Shown here: positions 10,942 through 22,483 of the stretch, piece by piece
Position numbering within the stretch: position 1 is the stretch's first letter
How the letters are laid out: every line of letters begins with the position of its first letter
Source of the DNA: Uloborus plumipes
Taxonomy: Eukaryota > Arthropoda > Arachnida > Araneae > Uloboridae
Assembly (NCBI GenBank): GCA_038373865.1
Contig: JAXGGA010002932.1
Span: forward strand, 1 to 64,000
Direction: 5' to 3'
DNA length: 64,000 nt
Notes under the pieces: model-generated
What the model was told of the DNA's origin: nothing
The model's database searches: none
The model's input: only the letters and a program-made list of their open reading frames with translations
Made by a program: the position numbers and the translations under genes

Positions 10942-13058
10942 GGGGCCCTACTCTGAAACTTCCTGGAACTTCCAGTGACGTCTATTACTCCCTCACGACA
11001 AGCAAGAATAGCCGAAAAAGTAGTCGCTTGTCAAATTTTGTACTAATCTGAAAGCCCTAATGTGCCCAAGCGAGAATTTTCTCTCCTTCTACCGCGTATC
11101 GAGATGGAAAAACGATTGACCAATCAAATGACAGTATTTTTAGTATATCTCGCTCGCGTTACATCAACATTCGCGCGTGCATTTTGCTTTAACTTTCTGG
11201 TTTAGCTTAGCCTCCGCAATAGATGGCAAAAAGATTTGAGAGCCAACTATTAAAAGCATTCGGGCAGATTAAGGTGTTGTGTTTCAGGAATTTAAAAATA
11301 TTAGAATTTTAAATCGCAATTAGTACATCTTTTCAACACATACGAGCATACAAGCGTAAGCGAAGTAAGGTGTCGAAATACATTATACGAATTCATTTCA
11401 ATGTATCAAATGCTTCGACTAAACATGAAAAAATTTATAAATACTTTTAAAAAATAATACTAATATTTAAAAATATTTGTTAAATTAAATCATTTAACTT
11501 CATGACTTTGTTTTCAGGGATATTTTGACTTTATCGCAATAACAGTTTTAAATTCAGGCTTTAAGTAAAAGTCCCCTTTTTGCGTTACTCATTTTGTTTT
11601 CGCAATAATAGTTGTATTTTCAGTCTTTAAATGCTAAGTAAAGAAAAATCACATGTCTGGGAAGGGCAAAAAAAGGCCTTAAATCCATCTAAAGTTTTTA
11701 AAATGGAGAAATTTCATATCGCACTATGACAAGATGAAAAATAAATTAAAAAATACTCTTTCGAAAACTTGAAATCCAAAATATTTTACTATTTAATTGT
11801 ATTGTTTTTATTTGGGGGGGGGGCAGCATATAAAGCTCGTGATCAATGTCCTACAAAGTCGTGCCCTGTATCTAGGTATCACTTTTTCAAAACGTGTATT
11901 TAAAACATTTGTTTTTCGAGAGGGGTAAAAATTACTGCATGTGCTGCGCTTTTTGCAATGATTTTGATAGACTCAATTCTGCTTTTCGCGATATTTTGGC
12001 CTTTTCGCCAATAAGAGATATATATTCACCAGTGGCGTACATAGCGCCCCCGCAACCCCCGCGGCGCGGGGGGGCGCAAGAGGTTTGAGGGCGCCCGATT
12101 CATAAAAATAGCACTAAAGGTTACACGGGGAAAATATTTTTTACATTTTAATAGGGGTGGGGGGCGCACTTACAAATCTTGCTGGGGGGCGCACCTTAGT
12201 CTATGTACGCTACTGATATTCACTATATATATCACTATATATATTCACTATATATATTCATATTAAGTATAAGTCCCTATTTTTGGGGCAATGTATAAGA
12301 GAAAAATGGATCCTAAATCACATGTCACAAATACATTTTTTCAAAATGCATTTAAAACACTTTATGTTTGAGAATTGAAATAAACAAATTCATGTTTTAT
12401 GCTTTTACTATCATTTCAAGACTTGAAAAACGATGATTTAATTGTTCTGTGAGGTAAAATTAAACTTAAATACGATACGATAAAAATGAAATGCTCCCCC
12501 CCCTCCCCTGGTAGAAAATAGAATTTGAGTAAAGAGCTCATTTTATTAAAGGAAATGTATCCCTCCCCCTTTGGTTAGATCGACACCCTGGTTAAGTAAA
12601 TATATAAATTCAAGTTTTGGTAAAGTAATTTCAATTTGAAAAATTTTGGCCAATTTCTCAGTAAAATAAGATGATTATAGATAATCGGCAAAGTTGCAGA
12701 GTTCCAATTACTGCCGATAAATGGATGCCTCTCCCAAATTCAAACTCAAAATAAAGAAAAAATCTTGACTCTCAATGAAAAACATACTAAACCACATTTT
12801 CAGAACTTATAAACATTGTGGCAAACTCCGCGTTGAGAAAAAATGGAATAAACAAACAGATTCTCACTGCCGAGGAAGGCATCTCACGTCTTCTTACCCT
12901 GTCGTAAACTTCTCGGCGAGATTCTAGATGTACCTTAAATTAGAAGTGGCTTTGAGATTAGCGATTATTCGTGTCTCACGAGATGTGACGTCACGGGGCA
13001 CAAAAAACCCGTATTCTCGGTATCGACTATATTGACGATACAATGAGAGTAGGGCCCC
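10942..13058. mobile_element. TIR element inserted in the Helitron A gene
   Basis: The ends are a 13-bp perfect inverted repeat, GGGGCCCTACTCT and AGAGTAGGGCCCC. They lie exactly where the Helitron protein frame breaks. The target duplication is unclear; at best a few bases agree. The interior contains TGACGTCA near the right end, long AT-rich stretches and a hAT MITE at 12030. No transposase is visible. Superfamily not assigned. Confidence 0.65.
12030..12215. mobile_element. hAT MITE (186 bp), third nesting level
   Basis: Perfect 8-bp copies of ATATTCAC flank it (12022-12029, 12216-12223). The ends are CAGTGGCGTACATAG and CTATGTACGCTACTG. The inside is built of GCGCCCCC/GGGGGCGC runs that can pair. 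After the element, TATTCACTATATAT units continue as a short microsatellite to about 12262. Confidence 0.92.
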
Positions 13059-13264
13059 AGGACTCTCATTTTCACGTTTTTCAGCCGTTTTTTTGCCTTA
13101 GGATGAACTTGTCCTATTACTTTCCGTTTCTTCGGAGGCATTTTTGCAGAGTGGTAGCTAAATATACTTACAATTTAAAAATTTATGTTTTTCTTAATCG
13201 TTGTTTCCGAGCCTCGAGGTAGAAAGGTTGATAAATCAGAAATAAATTAATGTGCAATGAGTTA

Positions 13265-13495
13265 CCCAGCTTTAGCCTTCAAATTTCGAGTTGAGCCGCA
13301 CCATAGTTTGCGGACGCTCGCTGATATGATAAATTCACTTTATCTACCAGTTTGTTGGCTATCTTAGCTACAATAAGAGGATTTTTGCCTCCGGCTCGAT
13401 CATTGGCTATTCCTAACTGAGGAGCCCATAATAAGGGCGAAACTGCAGTCTTAGGATGCTATGATCGAGCTGTGGGTGCATTTGCTACAGAAATA
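13265..13495. repeat. Dispersed repeat with TTTTTGCCTCC motif
   Basis: Segments recur elsewhere. GAGGATTTTTGCCTCC is also at 63644 in the TAT intron, its complement GGAGGCAAAAAA is near 41299, and the stretch around TCTTAGGATGCTATGATCGA is found reversed at 46285-46310. The copies look like pieces of one unnamed family. It lies within Helitron A, downstream of the interrupted start codon. Confidence 0.55.
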
Positions 13496-13931
13496 AATTA
13501 CTTTCTCGCTTTAAAGGTTTATCTCTATCAGTCGAAAAGAAAAAAAAAGCAGTTTAATTGTTTTTGACTTATTTCATGCTAAAATGAAATAGGTGAGCCT
13601 TGAAATGAAAATTCATTGTTTTAATTTTAATCTTTGTTGGTAAAATGCTAATATTTAAATACCATAAATTTTATCAATTTATAACCTAAAGGCTCTTGTC
13701 GATTAAAAAAATAGGCCTAATAATAGGCTAGATTCCTATATAAAAGGGTCATTTTTTGACAAAAAACTTGAATTTGAGCTTTTTAGATTTTTTAAAATTT
13801 CAAGACCCCGCCTATGAGAATTCTAGGGCATCAAGGAACCTCTGTGTCAAGTTTGATGAAAATCTGACGCAAACTGTGGATTTGTATAGAGAACAAGTAT
13901 ACATACACTCATTTTTATATATATAGATATC

Positions 13932-14316
13932 TTGTACAGACAATGTATGAAAGAGTTACATCACAAAGGAAGGAAAGTACATCCGGATCGATGGTGGGAG
14001 TCGAACCAGGGTCCAGTTGGTTTTGCTCTTCACTTCACTTCACACTCCAGGGTCCCCGTACATACCAAAACTATTGGTATAACCGGGATGGGGCCCCGAA
14101 GAGCGCTCTGTTCTTTTTGAACAGGACCAAGAGCCGAGCAAACCCTTGGCCCAGCACCCCCAGAGGTATCGTTTCACTTGGAGGACTTTGTAACCAAGAA
14201 CATTTTTAATGTCTCCCAGCCAGCATTAATGAAGACGGTGGATCTTTGATCGGCTGGGATCGAACCCGGGACCCTCCAGTTACGATTCCGCCTCACCGAT
14301 CGGGCTACAACGGCCC
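13932..14316 (-). mobile_element. tRNA-derived SINE, copy 1
   Basis: Reading the minus strand from 14316, a tRNA-like head is followed by a B-box-like GGGTTCGATCCC (14256-14267). Then comes a conserved body with TCCAAGTGAAACGATACCTC and AACAGAGCGCTCTTC. The same body is at 14915, 25565 and 27147. A 3' extension contains a second GGTTCGACTCCC motif near 13996 and a GTGAAGTGAAG run shared with the 27147 copy. Pol III transcription is inferred from the boxes. Confidence 0.8.
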
Positions 14317-14535
14317 AATTTCCCCATTAAATGATTAAATTTTCAACCCATTGTTTCAAAAATTTGTTGACTTGCAACAACAATAAAAAAAAATCACAAT
14401 GAAAATTTTGATCAGCAATCAACATGGCTGCCGGTGACTCAGTTACCTTCCGTTCGCTTTTAAGGCTGAAACCAAGGTAAAAAAAAACAATATTTTTTAA
14501 AAGAAAAGGAAAAAAAAGCAAAAAACAAAAAAAAA

Positions 14536-14690
14536 ACGAACCAACTTCAAAACTTCAGCTGCAGGTGGCTCTAAAAAGTAAAAAATAATTTTATTCTTTG
14601 AACACACCATCGACACTGCATATAAGTACAACTTTTGAAGTTGATGCAAAACGATAGATAGAATCCAACGTAACTATAATACCCCTCGAT
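14536..14690. repeat. Fragment related to the foldback element at 36011
   Basis: It shares CTCTAAAAAGTAAAAAATAA, TTCTTTGAACAC, and the opening AACCAACTTCAAAACTTC with one arm of the 36011-37107 element, with many differences. Only one arm is present. Confidence 0.6.
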
Positions 14691-14914
14691 TAAAACCCTC
14701 GATTTTAAGCCATATGAAAAATCCTGATGTCATGACATTTACAATTTTTGTTACCTCTACACGAACGCATTTTTTAAGAAAACTTTTTATCAATTATAAC
14801 TGAAAGTTATTCCAAACATCTCCCTGTGGTCTTCTACGCCAACTCTGTGCAAAACAATACAATTAATTGGTTCAGCAAATACATTCGCCACACTTAATTG
14901 CTGATATGCAAAAC

Positions 14915-15200
14915 CTTAGTGACCTGATTAGTAAGGCGTTGGCCTCGTAACAGATGAGTCCTGGGTTCGATGCCAACCGGTCGAAGATCCTTCGTGTTTG
15001 TTGATGGTGACTGGGGCACGTTAAATATGTTCGTGGTATCCAAATTCTCATTCCAAATCATTACCTCTGGAGGTGCTGGATCAGAAGTTGCTCGGCGTCT
15101 GGTCTGGATTAAAAAAAAACAGAGAGCTCTCTTCAGGGAACCTAAACCATGTGTACTGGAAGGTACGGAGGACCTTGGAGTATGTATGTGCTACTTTACA
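14915..15200 (+). mobile_element. tRNA-derived SINE, copy 2
   Basis: The head has an A-box-like TAGTAAGGCGTTGG and a B-box GGGTTCGATGCC (14962-14973). The body includes GATGGTGACTGGGGCACG and AACAGAGAGCTCTCTTCAGG, matching the copy 1 body. No flanking duplication was found. The body is diverged, with a short insertion near 15040-15060. Confidence 0.8.
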
Positions 15201-17110
15201 ACAGTATTTCCTGTGGCAGTGGTGCCTATTTTTTCCAGTATAAGTATGATGCGCAGTTTTTTCGACGTTGCTAGCTCTTAGAGCTTAGACTATTCCAAAA
15301 CGCTTCGTTTATTTTCGAACCAATCCATCAAAAAAAAAAGTCAAATATTTCATGCTTTGAAATTACGTATATTGCACTAAAGCCACCAAAGGTCCATTTT
15401 GCAATTGGACAACCTTGCCATGTGGTGTCGTTTCACAATCCTCGTCGGGGCCAGTCTGATTAGAATGGAAATCCAGAACCAATCCGAATATTCATAGACG
15501 TGTCCACATAAATAGCCGAGTGATTAAATAAATCCCTTCTTTCGCTGACCACCTTGAACTGGAATTTATCTGGATCGATCTCGTATTGCTTTGCCGCTGT
15601 CAATCTCTGATCGTTATTTATAATATTGGATTACCACTTTTTTTTTTTTTTTTTTTTTCATTTTATTCGTAATTCTGTTTCGTGTTTGTATATGCTGGGG
15701 GATGATAACTCAGCAAGTTGTTTCACGTCGTCGAGTAATAAGTAACACATGTGTGGCATACGGTTAGATAACTCAGCTCTTGTCCTCGGGTCTTGAGGTC
15801 TTATTGACTCGGTGGTAAAGCACAGGATTTCATGTTAGTCCAAGAGCAACGTTGGAAAAACAACCATTTTGAGAAGTCTGGCTCCTTGATATATTTTTCC
15901 TATGCTCTCAATAATAATCTCAATGTTGCAATTTATTGTCTTCAAATTGCCGAATCCCCAGCAAAAGGTGCCGAATGCGGAAATTATTGGGAGGTCATAA
16001 TGAGCTCCCACCGGGGCGCTCCTGCTGCCAACACGAGCAAGTATGAACTGAATTTCGAAGAACCAATCATGGGCGCATAGGTATTCTGTCGTCGTTGTCA
16101 CAATCGATATGGAACTGTCGCTATTTTTTCCTACAGGGGTGCCAATTCCCACATCACAAATGGTGGCGTTGCCCTCTCCAAAGCCACGGAGCACCCCTAA
16201 ACAGTGAGGGACACCCCATTAAACTTTCTCATAACCTCGTTAAAAACACCCACCCCCTCCCCCTCCTTAAAAATTTCAGTGCCTTCAAGACGCACACTCT
16301 TAAGTATTTTAAATTTTATCTAAGCTTGTTTTATATTTTGTTTTATTTATTTATTTATTTTTTTTTTTTGTTTCCTTTTTTTCTTCAATTTCCTGCATTA
16401 TAGCTACAAACTATAAATTTGTAAATTTTGACGTTTAAATATTTGTGCTATTGCTATTATTGAATAACTTTATAGTGAAACCCTGCATTAATCCAATTGT
16501 GCTCAATCCACTCTACCAACTAGGGAGTATGAATTAAAAAAAAAAAGCTCTTAATAATTTTATTTTTAAATTTCCTTGTCTGATATTCAAAGCCAAACCA
16601 CACAAAAATTCTTTGAGAAAACATAATGAATGACAGATGAAGGTAAGTATATGTAATCTATCTTTAAATTTGAAATGAATGATTTTTCAAAAAAGCTCTT
16701 TCGGCCTCGCGTACCAATTGAACTATTTTTAAGGAAAAAAAGCAAAAAATCTCTGCACAATTCCTTTTACCATTACTTTCGACTCACAGTAAGAAAGAAA
16801 AATATACCACTTATAATCAAATTTTTTGCTTTTGCATGCAAAAGGTTTAAAAACACTAAGTTGTTTCAATGTTATTAAAGAAAAATTAGTCTTTAAACTA
16901 TAAAATTTTCTCTAGATGGCAGCACTAAACTTTGTTGAAGGAAAAAAAATTATTTTTAGTTTTGAATCCTTAGGACTTTATAGTAAAAAAATTTTCGTTC
17001 GACTGAAAAAATCTTTAAATACAGATGTGTCAGTTCTGGTTTAATTGCAACAAAAAAAAAAAAAAAAATTGGTGTGGACCCACACTACTTCCTTTTGCGT
17101 TAAAAATATA
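15201..17110. other. No gene; poly-T and diverged repeat scraps
   Basis: A T run lies at 15639-15658. The stretch at about 15940-16085 resembles 43990-44265, with shared GCCGAAT, GGAGGTCA and GGGGCGCTCCTG motifs, suggesting old copies of one repeat. Overlapping open frames on both strands here (15832-16194) have no family resemblance and are more likely repeat-derived. Around 16350-16380 is a TTTATTTATTT-type simple repeat. Confidence 0.5.
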
Positions 17111-17114
17111 ATAA

Positions 17115-17985
17115 TACAAATACAAATACAAATACAAAATGCAACGACCAGCAACAGGCTCTGGGCCTAACATGGCTGGTCCTAGTCAAATTATAGACCC
17201 CAATGAAGATAAATGGCCCTCTTAAAACTATCCACTCCCTTGCTCCTTACTGCCTCTTCCGGTAAACTTTTCCAAATTCCCACTACTCTTCTAAAATAGT
17301 ATTTTTCCAAATTTCCAGGTTAGCCTGAGATTTAAACAGCTTATAACAATGACCCCCTTGTCCTGCTTTCCGTGCAAAAATTTAACCCTATAACATCTTT
17401 CATTTTGATAAATTTAAACTACTGAATCATGTCCCCCCTGGTTCTTCTTTGCTCAAGACTATACATGTTAAGCATTCTAAGTCTGGAAATAGTCAAACTT
17501 TGAATATCCATTCACTAACCTTGTAGCCCTCCTCTTTGTACCCTTTCCAATAAACTAATATCTTTCTTAAGATAAGGAGACCAAAACTGAACAGCATACT
17601 CTAAATGAGGTCTTACCAAACGTCTATATAAAAGCAGAAGAACCTTCTTTGATTTGTTTAAAATAGATCTATTTATAAACACAAGCATCCTATTGGCTTT
17701 GTTACTAGATATGCTGCACTGTTGACTGAACTTGAAGTCTAGATTTATTAAGACACCTAGATCCATAACATTCTCTGCCATACTAATGACTAAACCCTGT
17801 AAATAATAGCTTGTGTGTTTATTTCCATGACCTAAAGCAGCACTTGACATTTCCCAACATTTACAGCCATGCTCCACTTGTCTGCCCACCTAGTAATATG
17901 ATCCAAGTCCTCTTGTAGCTGATTTACTTGTTCATCATTTTCTACAACCCTCATAACTTTGACGTCATCAGCAAAAAACTCATGT
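17115..17985 (-). mobile_element. CR1-like non-LTR retrotransposon, 5'-truncated
   Basis: On the minus strand it encodes the last part of a reverse transcriptase, then a 3' UTR-like tail. The tail ends in a short (ATTTGT)n repeat at 17115-17140, as CR1-clade elements often end in short tandem repeats rather than poly(A). The 5' part of the element is absent. No target duplication could be read. Confidence 0.85.
17515..17982 (-). pseudogene. Reverse transcriptase C-terminal fragment (CR1 clade)
   Basis: The first piece (17982 to about 17840) has the catalytic FADD box (HEFFADDVKVM) followed by NDEQVNQLQEDLDHI and WADKWSMAVN, which are RT palm and thumb features. A frameshift near 17845 moves the frame to the piece starting HGNKHTSYYLQG. 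That continues through MDLGVLINLDFKFSQQC, NKANRMLVFINRS, RRLVRPHLEYAVQFWSPY and ISLLERVQR. The LVRPHLEYAVQFWSP block is a CR1/Jockey-type signature. The frameshift and truncation make it a dead copy. Its role would have been target-primed reverse transcription in the nucleus. Confidence 0.88.
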
Positions 17986-18018
17986 TTAAAGAAACATTTT
18001 CACAGGCCACGAACAAAT

Positions 18019-18105
18019 GCAAAAAAAAATGTTTTACAATGATTCATTTTTTTTAATATCGCCGATATTAACATCATTCAGTGGGCTTTTCGCAAAATAC
18101 CCTTC
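18019..18105 (-). repeat. Reversed fragment of the 4111/22484 repeat
   Basis: The stretch matches, in reverse complement, the AATCATTGTAAAACA and CACTGAATGATGTTAA part of the larger repeat, including the frame around ATCGGCGATATT. Confidence 0.65.
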
Positions 18106-18759
18106 GGTATTTAATATCTATCTTCTTATATCCTTTTTATCCTCCTAGTATCTTCTTATATACTTGATACTATAAGAAGAGTACGCAGTACTCTTCTTAT
18201 AGAAGACTGGTATTGGTACGGTACTACATTGGTACGGTATAGCTAGTAAATTCAAAGGCAGAGAGCTCAACAAATTTCAGATTCGTCACTCATTCTGTAT
18301 AGCCCAAGAGAAAAACACCAACGAATTGCAATACTAACTATAGTAGTAGAATAGACATGGGAATACATTGATGCACTTTTTAGTAAACATGGTTGAATTT
18401 CAATTTTGAGATACCTCTTTTAGATGCGGCTGCTAGAAGTTCGGTTAAGTACCTATTCGTTTGCCTTCTGTTTTATTGACCTTTCACAAGTTCCACAATA
18501 TTCTATAACTTCTTTCATATGAAATCCTTTGATTAAACGAAAATTTAGAGCAAAGGTGAAGATAGGGGGGGGGGGTAAGCTATGTTTGGCGCCGAAACGA
18601 GAAAAAAATCCTCATAAATGAATTTAAATTTACAACTCTCATCATAAGACGGGGAAAATTAAAAACAGCTTATCCCTTTACGACGTCCCAAATTAATCTA
18701 GCGCTGAATTTTTAAAAAGTGTTTCGGTTTTTTTAATTCAAACTACATCAAACAACATA

Positions 18760-19249
18760 TAGAGTAAGTGTTCCAGTAGTCGGCGAGTCTCCAGTAGTCG
18801 GCCACAATGACATAAAACTCCTCATAAATAGTACATTTTTAATTCAAGATCAGATATGACGTATTCACACATTCATGTACCTGTCCTCAATCACCAGCCA
18901 GTGGTATAGTTAACTTTGGATACTTTTTTTGAATGAGTAATGAGTCATTTTATTTTGAATGGTGTGCCCGTCATCCAAGATTGCGATTCTGCTTATTTTT
19001 CAGCTGAGTCTGTGGCCGACTACTGGAGCATTTACTAGTGTTGACAACAGCTTGGATTTTAACATTTTTTTTTTTTTTTTTCAAATTTCTGAAAGAAGTA
19101 AGTGATTCAGTATCAGAAAGGTTCATTCTAAAGTTTTACCTTGTTTTTTTGCTGTATTGATAGTTGAAAGTTCTAGGTTAGCCAAGATAGACAAAATATC
19201 TCTTACAAATACATCTCTTAAATGACCGATTACTGGTGCTTTTACCCTA
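18760..19249. mobile_element. TIR MITE with CCAGTAGTCGG motif
   Basis: The ends TAGAGTAAGTGTTCCAGTAG and CTACTGG-type complements form an inverted repeat of about 24 bp with a few mismatches, flanked by TA (18758-18759, 19250-19251). Inner copies of CCAGTAGTCGGC occur at 18791-18802 and, inverted, at 19015-19026. No coding sequence. Confidence 0.65.
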
Positions 19250-19740
19250 TACCGAGTAAAATAATTTTGACCATCAGTGGGGTCCAAGAGGCTCCCTGCG
19301 CCTTAGGGCTCCAAAAAAAAAACTGCAGGTTCGCAAGATCGTAGGTTCCATCTGTCGGCCTCTCGAAAAAGTACAAGGAGCGGTACTTTCAAGTATCAGC
19401 ATGATTCCAGCCATTTGGGGTTCATAATACCAAATTAACCCATTAATGCCTAGCTTCCCTTTTTAGGGACGGTCCAAAAAAGGGTATGAATTTCCCCCAA
19501 ATGCACATTTCAACCAAATAATAGTGTTCAATGAGTACCTTGGTATTGTTTCAATTCGTTATTAACAGATTGCAGCACATAACCACTGTAAAGTGTGTTC
19601 TGTAGCAGTTTTAATATGATCTTTATCAAAAATGACATCGTTCACAATCTCAAGAAAAAAAGCTAAGTTTTCAAAGTTATTCCCAGTTTATGTTAATTGC
19701 TGATTTTATTTCTTCTTATAAAATGTCTTTTTAAATATTA

Positions 19741-22360
19741 CTAGCAGTACCCGCACGGCGATGCCCGTGCAAAAAATGTAAAGAAAGTCAACTGAATAAA
19801 TTTAAATTCACTCCACCCTCTTAAGTAAAATTATTATATTCTTTAATTCAAATGTGCACCACGACCTTTTAAAATATATTGATGACACTTTTAATGCCAT
19901 TTCAGTTTGTAGTGTTCAATGCGAGGATTATTTTAGTTTTAAAGACTTTTTTCTTCTTTTCGTGTGTGTGTGACGAACTTATTTATTTTTAGCGAAATTT
20001 TTACGTTTCAATGGAACTTTTGACACAACTGTAGAGCCAAGATTTTCGAAAACTCTCAATGACCACAGCAATATTGCCCTTGAAATTTAATATCTCCCCA
20101 AAAACAACAGTGTTGTAAAAAAATCCCCCGCCAAGAAAACCTTAAATACTCAGCCTTAAAAAGTTATGATATCGAGTTTTCCCGCCAAGTTTGTGCCAAA
20201 CTACAACTAACCTGTATGTATAGTTCTTTTAAATTGTTTTCAGTTTTGCCAGGCGGGAAGCTTTGTCTTGTGAGGTGGTTGCTTAATGAGTAAAAACTTC
20301 CCGCCTGGCAGGACTGAAAACAATTTAAAAGAACTATACATACAGGTTAGTTGTAGTTTGGCACAAACTTGGCGGGAAAACTCGATATCATAACTTTTTA
20401 AGGCTGAGTATTTAAGGTTTTCTTGGCGGGGGATTTTTTTACAACACTGTTGTTTTTGGGGAGATATCACATGTTTTTGCATTAATATTATTTCTTTGCC
20501 TGTTTTTTTTTCTCTTCAAAATTTACTTTGCATGTGTTTTTTTCCCTTCAACATTTTTCTTGGCGGTCCGACATCTGTGGTTTTCTTGGCGGCATGCATT
20601 TGGTGCAAAAGTTCAAGGATCTTCTTCAGTCTGGGATAAATTTGAAATCAATCACAATGTACCACCCGAACCGACGCAAAACAAAGCTAGTTGCTAACAA
20701 TACTACGATTAAATTAAAAGTTAAAAAAAAAAACCCCAACCCTTACTGCCGATCTCATATTAAAATGAACTAAATTGAAGATCCCATTTAAAAGCCCTAT
20801 GCAATAAAATCAATTACAAATATTTTATTTGTTAACAAATAGAAACTGGCAACAGATAAAATTATAAATCATTGAGTTTTCTTTCCTCCTGGCCCAACAA
20901 TGAAAACATAAACGCTCAGATGTTGAACAGAGCTGGTAGATAGAAATCGGACCAATTTTAAGCATTAATAACTCCGGGGTGCGATGACCCCGGGGGGTAA
21001 ATTTTGGGAAAATGTCCTCAATGTCTCATCGAGAATATTCATACCAAAAATCAACACTAAAGACCCCCGGGGAGAAAAGATACGGAAAATAAAAGCGAGG
21101 GGGAGGGGGTGGGGGGGTCGAAAAACCCCTATGCCGAGCTTTGGGACAAAATAAATGTGGGTGCAAAAGCAGAGCTCAATCCGAGTTACCGTTTAGTCTG
21201 GACCCCTGTCAAACAATTTTTAAAAAGTGCGAAAAATAGCGATTTTATAACATATATCACCCCTCCCCCTGAGGGTCCTGGATGTTTTGCTTTAGTATGT
21301 GCCGTCAGGGGCCGCTGGAGATTGAGTATACCAAAAATGAACTCTAAGGATCTTTATGGGGCTGAGATACAGAGGGGTGAAAACCCCGGTTTGGTTACTC
21401 GCGTAAACAGTCCTAGTCGCTCTTTTACATTTTTATTGGCGACGGAAATTTCTTGGCGGCTTGTATTTGGTTTTCTTGGCGGGGCGGGACGCTCCCGCGT
21501 CCCGTGATAATTCACCGATTTAACCGTAATTTCAATGTAAAATTGGTCGCCAAATCTAAATTTATTAACATAGGGAACCGATTGTATCAGGTAGATCAGC
21601 CACAGCCATTCTTCCATGATTTTAATGTGAACATTAAAAGGAAAGAAATATAATGTCTTTCGTACCATCTCTTTGAAGTGATTACAATCTAACAGTGACC
21701 CTCAAATAATCAAGATTTCACTGGCCGGGAACCTCCTCTGAAGAAAAATTATTATATCCTTTAGTTCAAATGCGCTCCACAACCTTTTAAATTCCACTTA
21801 AAGTCATGTTAAAGTTTAAATCAATTCGCCAAATAAATATAAGAGACAGAAAGTTAAGTAAGTAACAGGAGATATTAATTAATCAAATTGAATAAATTTT
21901 CAAGGCTTAAATCTATACGCAAATTTAAACCACAAAGTAACTTCAGGGACAAAAGAGCAGCTGATCAGGAAAATGGCTCTAGTGTTTCAGTTCTGCGTAG
22001 AGTTAGGCCTTGAAAATTGACTAAATTTGATTAATTAATATCTCCTGTCCTAATTAACGGACAGAAACGTGCTAAAACTTTTCTTTTTCAGAAAAAAAAA
22101 CCCTTTCCAACGATATATAATGTTTTGGGGTGGGGCGAGGTTTTCCCCCCTCAATTATGGCGGATACACCAAAAATGAGACTAATTAATTAATTTAAAAA
22201 TAACTAATTCGAAATTAAAAATTTGGGCTTCGAGGTGCACGAGGGCGGGGTACGTTCGAATTTTTGAGCCAAGTTTCAGGTCTGTGGGTGCTGCGGGGGC
22301 TTCTGGCCAGCGGTTACAAACATACAGACAAACGAACACCGTCATCTTTATATATATAGA
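19741..22360 (-). mobile_element. Helitron B
   Basis: On the minus strand it begins TCTATATATATAAAGATGAC at 22360 and ends CTAG at 19741. A hairpin, GCACGGGCATCGCCGTGC, lies about 12 bases before the end. It sits between A (19740) and T (22361), as for Helitrons. A segment near the 3' end (about 19820-19875) is repeated near 21750-21805. The interior has a 376-bp foldback at 20091 and GC-rich CCCCGGGG stretches near 20980-21120, typical of non-autonomous Helitrons. No Rep/helicase. Confidence 0.85.
20091..20466. repeat. Long foldback hairpin inside Helitron B
   Basis: Two arms of about 170 bp (20091-20260 and 20297-20466) are nearly perfect reverse complements around a 36-bp loop. The arms open with TATCTCCCCAAAAACAACAG and contain four TTGGCGGG/CCCGCCAA-type motifs. 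The motif TTCTTGGCGG recurs singly at 20560, 20584, 21450 and 21473, outside the hairpin. I cannot see a target duplication. Confidence 0.9.
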
Positions 22361-22483
22361 TATCGTAGGCAGAAAAAAAAATAGTAAAAAAAGTATGTAT
22401 CCTCTGGGGTCTATCGTAACTTTTAAAAGACGATTTTTCTTTCCTTAATAAAAAAATTATTTTTCACATAATATTTTTACTTC

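Larger units (their letters stand above)
10680..13141 (-). pseudogene. Helitron-associated basic repeat protein, split by an insertion
   Basis: The start ATG at 13139-13141 begins MPPKKRKVIGQVHPKAKKR, rich in Lys/Arg and resembling a nuclear localisation signal. The frame is interrupted at about 13058 by a 2.1-kb TIR element. It resumes at 10941 and runs to a stop at 10680, through repeated EQRE-RLRDLRDRATRSRQSE and SQRQFRLKEQQERT modules of about 17-18 residues. Such RxxQSxE/EQR repeats are known from the region ahead of Rep/Pif1 helicase in arthropod Helitron proteins. The stop falls just 75 bp inside the Helitron 3' end, so the helicase part is deleted. Whether both pieces were originally in the same frame cannot be judged because the insertion edges are not certain. 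Confidence 0.7.
10605..13927 (-). mobile_element. Helitron A
   Basis: Read on the minus strand it begins TCTATATATATAAAAATGAG at 13927 and ends at 10605 with CTAG. Just inside that end is a GC hairpin, CCCGGGCAACGCCGGGC, about 8 bases before CTAG. The flanks are A and T with no duplication, the standard Helitron A^T insertion. It carries the remnant of an N-terminal Helitron protein segment, split by a TIR element. No Rep or helicase motifs are visible, so this copy is non-autonomous. Confidence 0.85.

Noticed and set aside
15832..16194. Overlapping 82- and 119-codon frames
   Set aside because: Region resembles an old repeat also seen near 44 kb; neither frame has a known motif.
21109..21507. 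A 132-codon open frame in Helitron B
   Set aside because: It runs through GC-rich low-complexity Helitron sequence, with no domain; a frame on the other strand overlaps it. Judged non-coding.
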